From contig CAVPDZ010000026.1 in the NCBI GenBank assembly GCA_963702755.1, positions 122,871-186,870 of the forward strand: DNA of 64,000 nt, given 5' to 3'. The notes beneath the pieces are model-generated. The model ran no database searches. It saw only the letters and a list, made by a program, of their open reading frames with translations, and was not told the origin of the DNA. Both the position numbers and the translations under genes were made by a program. Of this stretch, positions 49,219 through 58,445 are shown piece by piece. The first letter of the stretch is position 1, and the number at the start of each line of letters is the position of its first letter. The DNA comes from JAJPKK01 sp963702755. GTDB lineage: Bacteria > Pseudomonadota > Alphaproteobacteria > Rhizobiales > Xanthobacteraceae.

Positions 49219-50240
49219 TGGCGGACGGGGCGATGGGGCTCGCCGAATTGATCCTGCTTCCGGTCGCCGGCCTGATATGCGCGGCACTGATCCTGGCATT
49301 GCGGCCGCTAATGCTGCGCCATGCGATGGCGCGCCCCAATGCTCGCTCCTCGCACACGGTACCGACGCCCCAGGGCGGCGGCGCAGCCATCGTCGCGGCG
49401 ACGCTTGCAACGATCGTGCTCGCGGTTGCGCTCGCGGCCGAGACACACGCAAGTCTCATCGGCGCCTGGCCGCTCGGCATCGCCGTCGTTCTGCTCACGA
49501 TCGTCGGTGCGATCGACGACATGCATGCGATCGCGGCCTTGCCGCGGCTCTTCGCTCAGGCGATCGCCGTGGCCATCGTGGTGGCGGCAGTGCCGGCGGA
49601 CATGCGGGCCGTGCCCATTTTGCCGATCGCGGTCGAGCGGGCTGCCGAGATCGTCGCGGGACTGTGGTTCGTCAACCTCGTCAACTTCATGGACGGCATT
49701 GACTGGATCACCGTCGCGGAAACGGTACCGATCACGGCGGCCGTTGTCGTCTTTGCATTCGCCGGCGCGGCGCCGCCCGCCGCCGGTATCATTGCCGTCG
49801 TCCTGCTGGGGGCCGTGCTGGGCTTTGCGCCGTTCAACCGGCCGGTCGCGGCGCTGTTCCTTGGCGATGTCGGCAGTTTGCCCATCGGCCTCATCCTGTT
49901 CTGGATGCTGCTCGTACTTGCCGGCAACGGTCACCTGGCGGCCGCGTTGCTGCTCCCGCTCTATTACGTCGCCGACGCGACGCTGACCTTGCTGCGCCGG
50001 ATCGCGCGCGGCGAAAAAATCACCGAGGGCCACCGCACGCACTTCTATCAACTCGCAACGGCGCGCGGGTTCACCGTCATCGCGGTGGTGCGCGCCATCT
50101 TCGGCGTCAACGTCGTGCTGGCCGTGCTGGCCGCTGCCACGATCCGGGTGAACGCTCCCGCTTTCGATATTGCCGCGCTGATCCTCGGCGCAGCCGTCGT
50201 GGCGGCGCTTCTTTACATGATGTGGCGCGGACGGCGGTAG
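49215..50240 (+). CDS. WecA/MraY-type polyprenyl-phosphate sugar-1-phosphate transferase
   Basis: 341 aa, about ten membrane helices. Asp motifs expected for Mg2+ and substrate: VGAIDDMHAIAALPRLF, LVNFMDGIDWIT and LFLGDVGSLPIGLILFWM; the N-terminal HTVPTPQGGGAAIV and loop EGHRTHFYQLA also fit. It starts lipid-linked glycan synthesis by transferring a sugar phosphate to undecaprenyl phosphate. Start ATG 49215 overlaps the upstream stop. Confidence 0.92.
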   Translation: MMADGAMGLAELILLPVAGLICAALILALRPLMLRHAMARPNARSSHTVPTPQGGGAAIVAATLATIVLAVALAAETHASLIGAWPLGIAVVLLTIVGAIDDMHAIAALPRLFAQAIAVAIVVAAVPADMRAVPILPIAVERAAEIVAGLWFVNLVNFMDGIDWITVAETVPITAAVVVFAFAGAAPPAAGIIAVVLLGAVLGFAPFNRPVAALFLGDVGSLPIGLILFWMLLVLAGNGHLAAALLLPLYYVADATLTLLRRIARGEKITEGHRTHFYQLATARGFTVIAVVRAIFGVNVVLAVLAAATIRVNAPAFDIAALILGAAVVAALLYMMWRGRR

Positions 50241-50307
50241 CGCCGGTGTCTTGCCGGCAAGTCCGAGACAGCTCCAGCGTCAATCCTTCGCACGCGTCGT
50301 CGATGCA

Positions 50308-50415
50308 GTCATTCCGGGGGCCGAACGCAGCGAGGCAGCCCGGAATCCATACTCCGCGGTCTGTGTTCATGGATTCCGGGCTCGCCTGCGCTTCCCTTCG
50401 GCGCCCCGGAATGAC
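50308..50415. repeat. Intergenic palindromic element, family A, copy 2
   Basis: 108 bp with ends GTCATTCCGGGG and CCCCGGAATGAC, same length as 9828-9935 with about 6 substitutions and no indels. It follows the glycosyltransferase operon. Confidence 0.85.
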
Positions 50416-50498
50416 ACACATCCAGGCGGGCGTCGCGCAGTCGCCCCAATTGGTCTTATGCTGATTTGGTGTTGCCGCGGCATTATGGGCGCCAGACC

Positions 50499-50843
50499 AT
50501 GACGACGATCTACAAGATCTGCGCAGCGCAAGAATGGGCCAAGGCCGAGCGCGACGGCGAGTTCGCCGGATCGGCCGTCGATTTTGCCGATGGCTTCATT
50601 CATTTTTCGACCGCCGCGCAAGTCGCCGCGACGGCTGCGCGGCACTTCGCCAGTATGACCGGCCTCGTCGTGGTCGCGGCTCGCGCCGAGGACCTCGGGA
50701 GCGCCTTAAAGTGGGAGAAGTCGCGCGGCGGCGACCTCTTTCCCCATCTTTACGGCGCGTTGCCGCTCACCGCGGTGCGCTGGGTGAAGCCGCTGCGCCA
50801 GGATTATGACGGCCGGCACGTATTTCCGCGATTGGACGACTGA
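50499..50843 (+). CDS. DUF952 family protein
   Basis: 114 aa. The family pattern is visible: IYKICAAQEWAKAERDGEF, then DFADGFIHFSTAAQVAATAA and GGDLFPHLYGALPLTAVRWV. Function unknown; the fold is that of an ADP-ribosyltransferase-like small domain in this family, with a conserved FIHFS segment. Start 50499 gives the usual MTTIYKI beginning. Confidence 0.88.
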   Translation: MTTIYKICAAQEWAKAERDGEFAGSAVDFADGFIHFSTAAQVAATAARHFASMTGLVVVAARAEDLGSALKWEKSRGGDLFPHLYGALPLTAVRWVKPLRQDYDGRHVFPRLDD

Positions 50844-50864
50844 TATGAGGCGATAACACCCGTC

Positions 50865-50880
50865 GGCTCATCCGGGCTAC
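50865..50880. repeat. Half copy of palindromic element family D
   Basis: GCTCATCCGGGCTACG, one terminal arm only, of the family seen at 51382, 54886 and 63101. The matching arm is missing. Confidence 0.5.
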
Positions 50881-51017
50881 GGCGCTTTTTCTCGTCTGTT
50901 CGTGAACCTTTTCCCGTGCTCGTGCGACTACGTGAGGCGAAATGCCGACCCCGCAACGGGGCCGGCAGTGCGGGATTGCGCGCGGAGCGCGCCTCTCATC
51001 CATGAAAGGACACCTTT

Positions 51018-51374
51018 ATGTCTCGACGCGAAATGATCGCTCGCGGCGCTGTTGCCGTCTTGATGGTCGCTGCAGCATCGGCGGCGTGGGCCCAGGAGAA
51101 GAAAATGAATCTGTTCAAGATCATTACCGTCAAAGACGAAATCATCATTGGCCTGACCGATGACGAGCTCAAGGCCATGGGCGGGACCGACGCCGGCGCG
51201 GTTGCCCAGGCGCTCGCGCAGAAGGGCACCCTCACCGTATGGCAATACAATGTGCATCGCGGCGCGAACGGCGAACTCCAGCAGGCGCCGACCGCCAAGA
51301 TCGGCCTGATCGCCAACACCTCGCTGCGCGTCGAGCCCTACAAGACGCCCTACACCATCGCCCCGCACGAGTGA
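51018..51374 (+). CDS. Small exported protein of unknown function
   Basis: 118 aa. Signal peptide MSRREMIARGAVAVLMVAAA ending SAAWAQ, then about 90 residues with NLFKIITVKDEIIIGLTDDE and VWQYNVHRGANGELQQAPTA. No Cys and no known motif. AAAGGACACC precedes the ATG. Flanked by palindromic repeats on both sides; probably a single gene unit. Confidence 0.85.
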   Translation: MSRREMIARGAVAVLMVAAASAAWAQEKKMNLFKIITVKDEIIIGLTDDELKAMGGTDAGAVAQALAQKGTLTVWQYNVHRGANGELQQAPTAKIGLIANTSLRVEPYKTPYTIAPHE

Positions 51375-51381
51375 GGCACCC

Positions 51382-51520
51382 GTAGCCCGGATGAGCGCAA
51401 CGGGCCCGCCTCTAGCGGCCCGGATGCAGCGCGCGACATCCGGGAACCACCGCTTCATCCCGCACGGCTTCAGCCAGCGTCCAACTTGGCCCCGGATATC
51501 GCTGCGCTCATCCGGGCTAC
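51382..51520. repeat. Intergenic palindromic element, family D, copy 1
   Basis: 139 bp. Ends GTAGCCCGGATGAGCGCAAC and GCGCTCATCCGGGCTAC in inverted orientation, with inner CCCGGATGCAGCGCGCGACA and CCCCGGATATCGC blocks. It separates the small exported protein gene from the malonyl-CoA decarboxylase gene (convergent). Confidence 0.85.
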
Positions 51521-51535
51521 GCGAAGAAGGCACCA

Positions 51536-52897
51536 TCACGCCGCCGGGGCGGGGGTGAGGGCGCGCGACGGCCGTGCGAGCTTCTTGATGGAGCTTGCCG
51601 CCGTGATGGTGCGGTTCTCCGCATAGGCCTCGTGGTTTCGCTCGATGTCGCCGAGGTCGTAGAGATAGTTGACCATGAGGCCGTGGCTCTGTTTGCGGCC
51701 GCGCTCGGAGAGGTCGGCCGGCCAATCGAGTCGCTCGAGGCGCGCGCCGTTGCCGAGGTGAAAGCGCGAGACCGAGTCGGCGGGCAGGCCGCTGCGATTG
51801 CGCGCGGTCATGAAATAGGTCGCGGCGGCGCGCAGGATCGGCTCGCGCAGCTCCTCGATCGCCTCTTCGTCCTTCCACCAGCCATCGGCGTCGAGCTTCG
51901 CCAGCACCGTGCGATCGGCCTCGGACAGCGAAGGCGAGGGCTGCGCGCGCTGCCGCTTGAGCCAATCGGCGAAATTCGGCACGGGCGACAGCGTCACGTA
52001 GGTGGAGAGCCGCGGCATTTCCCGGCTCACCTCGGCGACGACCTGCTTGATCAGGAAGCTGCCGAAGCTCACGCCGGCGAGCCCGCGCTGGCAGTTCGAG
52101 ATCGAGTAGAACACCGCGGTGGTCGCGCGTTCTGGATCGAGCGGCTCGCGCTTCATCTCCAGGATCGGAGCGATCGCGCCGGGGATATCGCGGGTCAGCG
52201 CCACCTCGACGAAGATCAGGGGCTCGTCCACCAGCGCCGGATGGAAGAACGCGTAGCAGCGCCGGTCCGGCGAATCGATGCGCGCGTGCAGGTCGTCCCA
52301 GTCGCGAATCTCGTGCACCGCCTCGTAGCGGATGATCTTCTCCAGCACCACGGCCGGCGTCGACCAGTCGATCCGGCGCATCACCAGGAAGCCGCGGTTG
52401 AACCATGACGAGAACAGATGCTCGAAATCGGCGTCGACTGCCGCGAGGTCCTCGCGCCGCGTCAACGCCGAGAGCAGCTGTCCGCGCATCTCGACAAGCG
52501 CGCTCGTGCCGCGCGGCGCGAGATTGAGCCGGCGCAGCAGTTCCTGGCGCCGCGGCTCGGCGGCGGCGTGCAGCTCGAGCGCGGTCGCGTCGGACGGCGC
52601 CGCCCGCCACGCCTCCATCGCCGCCTCGATGCGGGCGCGATCGGTGCCGAAGCGATTGGCGAGGGTTTCGAAGAAGGCGATCCGGGGACCGGTCGTCAGT
52701 TCGGCATAGCGGGTGAGGATTTCGCGGGCGAGCGCCACGCCCGACGCCTCGCCGCGGTTCGACAGCAGCTCTTCGCAAAGGTCGGCGAGGCCTTCACTCG
52801 AATCGCCGTGGTCGCGCCGGTCGCGCGCGCGCTCGATCAGGGAGCGCCCCCGCTCGGTGATGGTCTGCAGCAGTTCGCCGAAGAAGGATGTGTTCAT
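51536..52897 (-). CDS. matA: Malonyl-CoA decarboxylase
   Basis: 453 aa, intact. Converts malonyl-CoA to acetyl-CoA and CO2. N-terminal helical domain, then the GNAT-fold catalytic domain: CYAFFHPALVDEPLIFVEVA with the catalytic His region, SNCQRGLAGVSFGSFLIKQV and LSTYVTLSPVPNFADWLKRQ, with LGNGARLERLDWPADLSERG near the end. The gene lies 88 nt after a TRAP transporter operon on the same strand. In Sinorhizobium meliloti malonate is taken up by a TRAP system (MatPQM) encoded with MatA and MatB, so malonate use is the likeliest role. No malonyl-CoA synthetase (matB) follows here. Confidence 0.92.
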   Translation of the reverse strand: MNTSFFGELLQTITERGRSLIERARDRRDHGDSSEGLADLCEELLSNRGEASGVALAREILTRYAELTTGPRIAFFETLANRFGTDRARIEAAMEAWRAAPSDATALELHAAAEPRRQELLRRLNLAPRGTSALVEMRGQLLSALTRREDLAAVDADFEHLFSSWFNRGFLVMRRIDWSTPAVVLEKIIRYEAVHEIRDWDDLHARIDSPDRRCYAFFHPALVDEPLIFVEVALTRDIPGAIAPILEMKREPLDPERATTAVFYSISNCQRGLAGVSFGSFLIKQVVAEVSREMPRLSTYVTLSPVPNFADWLKRQRAQPSPSLSEADRTVLAKLDADGWWKDEEAIEELREPILRAAATYFMTARNRSGLPADSVSRFHLGNGARLERLDWPADLSERGRKQSHGLMVNYLYDLGDIERNHEAYAENRTITAASSIKKLARPSRALTPAPAA

Positions 52898-52985
52898 GTG
52901 ACCCGACCTGGTGTCCCAATTGGGCGCAATGCCCTTGAGCGACTCCTGACGTCATCGGTAATCCGCGCACAAACGGTCCGGCGCC

Positions 52986-54332
52986 CTAGCGACCCATCAA
53001 GGCGTCCGCGGGCGCCGTCGCAATTCCCGGAAACATACATAATACGACAACGGCAAAAATCATCAGCACCACAAACGGCATCACCCCCCAAATCACGTCC
53101 CGCAGAGGAATGTCGGGAGCGATGCTCTTGATCACGAAAATGTTCAATCCGACCGGCGGGTGAATGAGCCCAAGCTCCATGACGATGGTCATGATCACGC
53201 CGAACCAGATGAGATCGAAATGGGCTGCCTTGAGAGGAGGCAGAATGATCGGCGCGGTCATCAGGATGATCGAGACCGGCGGCAGGAAGAACCCCAGCAC
53301 CACCACCATCAGCAGAATGGCCGTGAGCAGGACCCAGCGCGACAGTTGCAACGAGACGATCCATTCCGCGGTTGACTGGCTTATGTGCAGATAGCTCATC
53401 ACATAGGAGTAAAGGAGCGACATGCCGATGATGAACATGAGCATGGTCGATTCGCGCAACGTTGCCGCAAGAATGGGCGCAAGCTCGTCTGCCCGCCACA
53501 CGCCGTAGATGCTGGCGATCAGGAGAAGAGCAAGAACCGCGCCAAGCCCCGCGGTTTCCGACGGCGTCGCATAGCCGCCGTAGAGGGCGATCATGACGCC
53601 CGTCAGCAGGATCACGAACGGCAGCACGCGCGGCAGCAGCGCGAAGCGATCGCGCAGGCTCAGGTCGTCGCGGCGCAGCAGTTCGGACATGACGCCGGTC
53701 TGCTTGTGCGCCACGAGCGCCGCGCGATATTCGGCGCGAAACTGCCAGCCGGTGTAGGCGGCGAACAAGACGACCAGCAGCAGTGCCGGGCCGATCGCCG
53801 CGAGGAAGAGCCGCCCCAATGATTGCTCGGCCGCGACCGCATAGAGGATCATGGTAATCGAGGGCGGCAGCAGAATCCCGAGCGTGCCGCCGGCGGCGAT
53901 GATGCCGGCGGCAAAGCCGCCCGAATAGCCGTGCTTGCGCATCTCCGGAATGCCGGCCGAGCCGATGGCGGAGCAGGTCGCGGGCGACGATCCGGCCATG
54001 GCGGCAAACAGCGCGCACGCGAATACGTTGGCGATGCCGAGACCGCCCGGAATCCGGTGCAGCCACGCGTGGAGCGCGCCGTAGAGGTCCTGGCCGGCGC
54101 GCGAGCGCCCGATGGCGGCGCCCTTGAGGATGAACAGCGGGATCGACAGCAGCGTGATCGACGCCATTTCCTCGTAGACGTTCTGGGCGATGGTATCGAC
54201 GGACGCTGCCGGCATGAACAGGATCATGAAAACCGTCGCGATCGCCCCGAGCGCGAAAGCGATCGGCATGCCGGCAAACATGGCAATGAGGGTGGCGGCG
54301 CCGTAGAGCAGGCCGATGGCAGCGGTCGTCAT
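52986..54332 (-). CDS. TRAP transporter large membrane subunit (DctM type)
   Basis: 448 aa, about 12 membrane helices. Start ATG 54332 overlaps the small-subunit stop (ATGA). Family marks: SITLLSIPLFILKGAAIGRS, GSSPATCSAIGSAGIPEMRK, GGTLGILLPPSITMILYAVA and the late ELGLIHPPVGLNIFVIKSIA. Works with the DctQ-like subunit and the periplasmic receptor as a Na+-driven importer, probably for malonate given the decarboxylase gene downstream. Confidence 0.93.
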   Translation of the reverse strand: MTTAAIGLLYGAATLIAMFAGMPIAFALGAIATVFMILFMPAASVDTIAQNVYEEMASITLLSIPLFILKGAAIGRSRAGQDLYGALHAWLHRIPGGLGIANVFACALFAAMAGSSPATCSAIGSAGIPEMRKHGYSGGFAAGIIAAGGTLGILLPPSITMILYAVAAEQSLGRLFLAAIGPALLLVVLFAAYTGWQFRAEYRAALVAHKQTGVMSELLRRDDLSLRDRFALLPRVLPFVILLTGVMIALYGGYATPSETAGLGAVLALLLIASIYGVWRADELAPILAATLRESTMLMFIIGMSLLYSYVMSYLHISQSTAEWIVSLQLSRWVLLTAILLMVVVLGFFLPPVSIILMTAPIILPPLKAAHFDLIWFGVIMTIVMELGLIHPPVGLNIFVIKSIAPDIPLRDVIWGVMPFVVLMIFAVVVLCMFPGIATAPADALMGR

Positions 54333-54865
54333 TGCGGCCGTCTCGCCGGCCGGAGCTCGCCTGCGATCTGCACCACGAGTTGCACGCTCAGGAGCGTCAT
54401 GCCGACCGACATGAGCGAGTAGGGGATCCACAGCGGCGGTCCCCAGGTCGATTGCGAATGGTAGTTCTCGACGAACGCCTCATCGAACAGCAGCCACGAT
54501 TTCCAGGCAAAGAAGGCGCAGAAGACGAGGCTCGCGACATCGACCACGAGCTGGCGAACCCGGTTCACGCGCGGCGGCAGCAGGCCGACGATCGCCTCGA
54601 TCGCGACATGGCCGCGCCGCGCCTGGATCGCCGACGCCGACATGAAGACCGCGCCGACGATGAGGAACACCGAAAGCTCATCCTGCCAGTCGGTCGAGAG
54701 GTGCAGGAAGTAGCGGCTCGCGACGCTGTAGGTCAGCACCACCGCGGCGACGACGAGGGCGACCGAGGACAGCGCGACGATGATGCGGTCGACGAGGCCG
54801 ATCACGCGCGCCAAGGCGCCGGCGGGCTCTCGCGGGGTGTCGGCGACCTCGACGCTGTGAACCAT
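54329..54865 (-). CDS. TRAP transporter small membrane subunit (DctQ type)
   Basis: 178 aa, four membrane helices. Conserved core TDWQDELSVFLIVGAVFMSA then RRGHVAIEAI. Overlaps the large-subunit gene by 4 nt. A palindromic element separates it from the receptor gene upstream. Confidence 0.92.
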   Translation of the reverse strand: MVHSVEVADTPREPAGALARVIGLVDRIIVALSSVALVVAAVVLTYSVASRYFLHLSTDWQDELSVFLIVGAVFMSASAIQARRGHVAIEAIVGLLPPRVNRVRQLVVDVASLVFCAFFAWKSWLLFDEAFVENYHSQSTWGPPLWIPYSLMSVGMTLLSVQLVVQIAGELRPARRPQ

Positions 54866-54885
54866 CGGTTTATTTGCCGCGAGCC

Positions 54886-55023
54886 GTAGCCCGGATCAGA
54901 TCCGTAGCCCGGATGAGCCAACGGGTCCCGCCTCTGGCGGGCCCGATGACAGGCTCCGCGATATCCGGGGCCGTCGCTTTGGACAATGACGATCCCGGAT
55001 GTCGCTTCGCTCATCCGGGCTAC
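54886..55023. repeat. Intergenic palindromic element, family D, copy 2
   Basis: 138 bp, ends GTAGCCCGGAT and TCATCCGGGCTAC with inner GGATGAGCCAACGGGTCCCG and CCCGGATGTCGCTTCGC blocks. It starts with a duplicated terminal arm. It stands inside the TRAP operon, between the receptor and the small subunit, where the hairpin could lower expression of the membrane subunits relative to the receptor. Confidence 0.85.
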
Positions 55024-55052
55024 AGATGGCGGCAATTCACTCACGCCTCGGA

Positions 55053-56079
55053 TCACGAAACGTGAATCTGCTCGGCGAGCTTGAGCAAGCTCGGCCGAGA
55101 GCGCGGTCTTCTTCGCGTAATCCTGCCACGCCGTCGGACGGGCGATGGCGCGCCACTTGTCGACCGTCGCTTCGTCGAGATCGGCAACCTTGGCGCCCTT
55201 CTTGGCATAGACCTCGGCGACCTTCTGGTCGTCGGCCATCGCCTCTTTCATGCCGAACTGCTCAAGCTCGCCCGCGATCTCCATGATGATGTCGCGGTTG
55301 GCTTTCGGCATGGCATCGAACACCTGCTTCGACATGATCAGCGGCTCGAGCATGAACCAGTAGGACTTGCCGCGTCCGGTGGTGAGGCTCTTCGCCACCT
55401 CTTCGAGGCGGAACGAGATCAGGCTCGTCGATGACGTCGTGGCGGCATCGCAGGCGCCGGTCTGCATCGCCGCGTAGAGTTCGTTCGATGGCGTCGAGAG
55501 CGTGGTCGCGCCCGCGGCCTGGAACATCATGTCCATCTCGCGGCTGCCGCCACGGATCTTCAGTCCTTTGGCGTCTTCCGGCTGGACAATCGGCGCGCCG
55601 CGGCTCGCAACGCCGCCCGCCTGCCAGATCCAGCACAGGATGACGACACCTTTCTCTGCCAGGAAGGCGCTGAACTTCTGGCCGACCGCGGACGTCTTCC
55701 AGGCCGCGCCCTGGGCATAGGAACTCACGAGACCCGGCATCAGGCCGATGTTCAATTCCGGATATTCGCCGCCGGCGTAGGAGATCGGATAGAGGCTGAC
55801 GTCGAGCACGCCCTTTCGCACCGCAGAAAACTGCGCCACCGTCTTCATCAGCGAGGAGTTGGGATAGACTTGGCCGACTACCGCGCCGCTGGTTCGTTTC
55901 TCCAGTTCCGCTGCAAATTTGCGACTCAAGCGATCGCGGAAGTCACCTTCATCGATGGTGCCACCGGGAAACTGGTGCGAAATTTTCAACGTCTGGGCTG
56001 CAGTTCCGTGCCGCGCAGAAGCGATGAGCGCGGGGGCCGCAACCGCTGCCGTCAAAATGCTGCGTCGCGAAAAGTTCAT
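55053..56079 (-). CDS. TRAP transporter periplasmic receptor (DctP type; one frame break at the C-terminus)
   Basis: About 341 residues. Signal MNFSRRSILTAAVAAPALIA ending TAAQ (RRS, Tat-like). Mature: LKISHQFPGGTIDEGDFRDR, NSSLMKTVAQFSAVRKGVLD, EDAKGLKIRGGSREMDMMFQ and the ligand loop TPSNELYAAMQTGACDAATT. Near 55083 one surplus base hides the normal ending; after removal the C-terminus reads ELLKLAEQIHVS and stops at 55053. First gene of the TRAP operon; a ModA-like gene is divergent. Confidence 0.9.
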
Positions 56080-56224
56080 AGCCGTTTCCTCGCCGTTTTG
56101 GCTTTTATTACGGGATTGTCATAAGGCGCAATTCGCGTCGAATGTCAAAAGACCTTCGTCGCATCGAGGCTTCAACTATTGTCGCAGGCGAACGCGCGGA
56201 TTCGCGCAAAACGAGGAGTGAAAC

Positions 56225-56926
56225 ATGGCGGATGGTAGCGGAGGAGGAGAGATCGATCTTCTGAGCACGCTCGCGCTGCGCGGCGTGCTGATGGCGATCG
56301 CTGACGAGTTCCGCGCCGCCACCGGATTTACGATTGCGGCGACGTACAAGTCGACCAACGCCGCGCTCGGTCTTATCGCCGAGGGCAAGCGTGCCGATGC
56401 GACGATCGTCACCCGCGAGGCGATCGACCGTCTTGTTCGCGATGACATCATCCGTGCCGACAGCACGGCTGACGTTGCCCGCGCGGGCGTCGGCATCGCG
56501 GTCCGCGCCGGCGCGCCAAAGCCCGACATCACGACGCTCGCCAAGTTCAAGGATGCGCTCCTCGCCGCGAAATCGATCGCGTTCTCGCGGCAGGGCGCGA
56601 GCGGCATCCATTTCGCCGAGGTGATCGAACGCCTCGGCATCGCCGACGAGATTCGACGCAAGGCCAAGATCGTCGACACCTATGTCGGCGAGCTTGCGGC
56701 CCGCGGCGAAGCGGAGATCGCGGTGCAGCAGATCAGCGAACTGTTGCCCGTTGCGGGCGTCGACATCGTCGGCCCGCTGCCGGACGAAGTCCAGAAAATC
56801 TCGGTGTTCGCGGCAGGCGTTTTTCGCGCGGCGAAGAATCCCGGCGGCGCCGGGCGGCTCGTTGCTTATCTCGCCGATCCCGCCCTTGCGGCGATCAAGC
56901 GGAGCCAGGGCCTGGAGCCGGGCTGA
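56225..56926 (+). CDS. ModA-like solute-binding protein lacking a signal peptide
   Basis: 233 aa. Type II periplasmic-binding fold: LSTLALRGVLMAIADEFRAA, YKSTNAALGLIAEGKRADAT, KSIAFSRQGASGIHFAEVIE and EIAVQQISELLPVAGVDIVG follow the molybdate-binding ModA pattern. The N-terminus MADGSGGGEIDLLSTLAL has no hydrophobic export signal, so the protein appears cytoplasmic unless a start was missed. GAGGAGTGAAAC precedes the ATG. No modB or modC nearby. It may sense a small acid or oxyanion inside the cell. Confidence 0.85.
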   Translation: MADGSGGGEIDLLSTLALRGVLMAIADEFRAATGFTIAATYKSTNAALGLIAEGKRADATIVTREAIDRLVRDDIIRADSTADVARAGVGIAVRAGAPKPDITTLAKFKDALLAAKSIAFSRQGASGIHFAEVIERLGIADEIRRKAKIVDTYVGELAARGEAEIAVQQISELLPVAGVDIVGPLPDEVQKISVFAAGVFRAAKNPGGAGRLVAYLADPALAAIKRSQGLEPG

Positions 56927-57065
56927 CAGCGTTCGCCTCATGGCAGCCGTGCGCCACGCCGCACTGTCTCGCCACCCATGCCCATGCTAAGCGACCCGGC
57001 CACAGAACAAGCGGGAGTTGCGCGTGTGCAGCCTCCCGGAAACCCCGCTGCCGGAGACGGGACGA

Positions 57066-58268
57066 ATGCACGCACCGGGAGGACAGGAGCGGTACGGCCG
57101 CGGCTATCTCGCGACCTGCGTTGGCCTGTTGTGGCTCGCGGGCGTCGGAACCCGTCTGACGATTCTCGCGGTCCCGCCGCTGATCCCCGCCATCCATGCC
57201 GACCTCGGCATGACGGAGACCCAGGTCGGCATCCTCGCCGGCCTGCCGGTGGTGCTGTTCGCCTTTGCGGCCGTTCCCGGCTCGCTGCTGATCGCGCGCT
57301 TCGGCGCCCTCGCCACCGTGATCGGCGGACTTGTCTTGACCGCGCTCGGCAGCGGATTGCGTGGGCTAGCGGACACATTAATCGAGTTCTATCTCGCAAC
57401 GGTCGTCACCGGGTTCGGTGTCGCGGTGATGCACCCGGCGATGCCGGTGCTCGCGCGCGCCTGGCTGCCGGACCGCATCGGCTTTGCGACCGCGGTCTAT
57501 GCCAACGGGCTTCTCGTCGGCGAGATCCTGCCGGTGTGGTTGATGGTGCCGCTGGTGCTGCCGCTCGTCGGCGGCAGCTGGCGGCTCGGCTCTGTCGCGT
57601 GGGCGATCCCGTGCCTCGTCATCGCCGTGGCGCTGTTGGCGGCGCCGCGCAACCCTGCGGGCGCCAGCGCGCCGCAGCAGCCGCGGCTGTGGTGGCCGCA
57701 GTGGAACAGCGGGCTGATGTGGCGGCTTGGCCTGATGCTCGGCGCCGTCAACGCGACCTATTTCTCGAGCAATCACTTTCTGCCCGACTTCCTCACCGAT
57801 ACCGGCCGTGCCGATCTCATCGGCCCCGCCCTGGTGTCGCTCAATGTCGGACAGCTGCCCGGTTCGTTCCTGTTGCTGTGGCTGGCGGGGAGGCTCGAGC
57901 GGCGCCCCGCCGCCTATCTCGCATTCGCCGCGCTGATCATTCTCGGTGCGATCGGCGTGATGATCGGTGATGCCCCGGTCGTGATCTTCTGCGCCGGCCT
58001 GCTCGGATTTTGCGCCGCCTCCGTCCTGATCCTGATCTTTGCCTTGCCGCCGATCCTGTGTCGGCAGGAGGACGTGCCGCGCATGGCGGCCGGCATGTTC
58101 ACCATCAGCTACAGCTACGCGGTGATCGTGCCGATCGTGAGCGGGCTCATCTGGGACGCCACCGGCGTACCCGCGGTGGTGTTCGTGCCGATCGCGATCA
58201 GCGCGCTCCTCATGGCGGCGCTGTCCGCGACCCTCAACCTCGGCACCCGCACCCACGTCGCCGCGTAA
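57066..58268 (+). CDS. MFS transporter, CynX/NimT-like
   Basis: 400 aa, twelve predicted membrane helices. N-terminal half: GVGTRLTILAVPPLIPAIHA, DLGMTETQVGILAGLPVVLF and GLVLTALGSGLRGLADTLIE; the family includes cyanate and 2-nitroimidazole exporters. The C-terminal half carries FALPPILCRQEDVPRMAAGM. Start ATG 57066 has GGAGACGG at a good distance; the TTG at 57018 would add 16 residues. Ends at a palindromic element; no co-transcribed partner. Confidence 0.88.
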   Translation: MHAPGGQERYGRGYLATCVGLLWLAGVGTRLTILAVPPLIPAIHADLGMTETQVGILAGLPVVLFAFAAVPGSLLIARFGALATVIGGLVLTALGSGLRGLADTLIEFYLATVVTGFGVAVMHPAMPVLARAWLPDRIGFATAVYANGLLVGEILPVWLMVPLVLPLVGGSWRLGSVAWAIPCLVIAVALLAAPRNPAGASAPQQPRLWWPQWNSGLMWRLGLMLGAVNATYFSSNHFLPDFLTDTGRADLIGPALVSLNVGQLPGSFLLLWLAGRLERRPAAYLAFAALIILGAIGVMIGDAPVVIFCAGLLGFCAASVLILIFALPPILCRQEDVPRMAAGMFTISYSYAVIVPIVSGLIWDATGVPAVVFVPIAISALLMAALSATLNLGTRTHVAA

Positions 58269-58280
58269 TTGATCGAATCC

Positions 58281-58421
58281 GTAGGGTGGGCAAAGGCGGC
58301 CGAGGGCTTCGATAGTTAACGCACGGACGGTCGATCCGCCGTGCCCACGCGGAGAGAGCGAGCCACGCGGAGAATCCCGACGTGGGCACGCGCGGCTTAC
58401 GCCGCGCTTTGCCCACCCTAC
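58281..58421. repeat. Intergenic palindromic element, family E
   Basis: 141 bp with inverted ends GTAGGGTGGGCAAAG and CTTTGCCCACCCTAC and an inner CGTGCCCACG / CGTGGGCACG pair. Only copy of this family in the window; it stands between convergent genes. Confidence 0.8.
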
Positions 58422-58445
58422 GATTTGCGTTTCAAGGCGCCGTCA

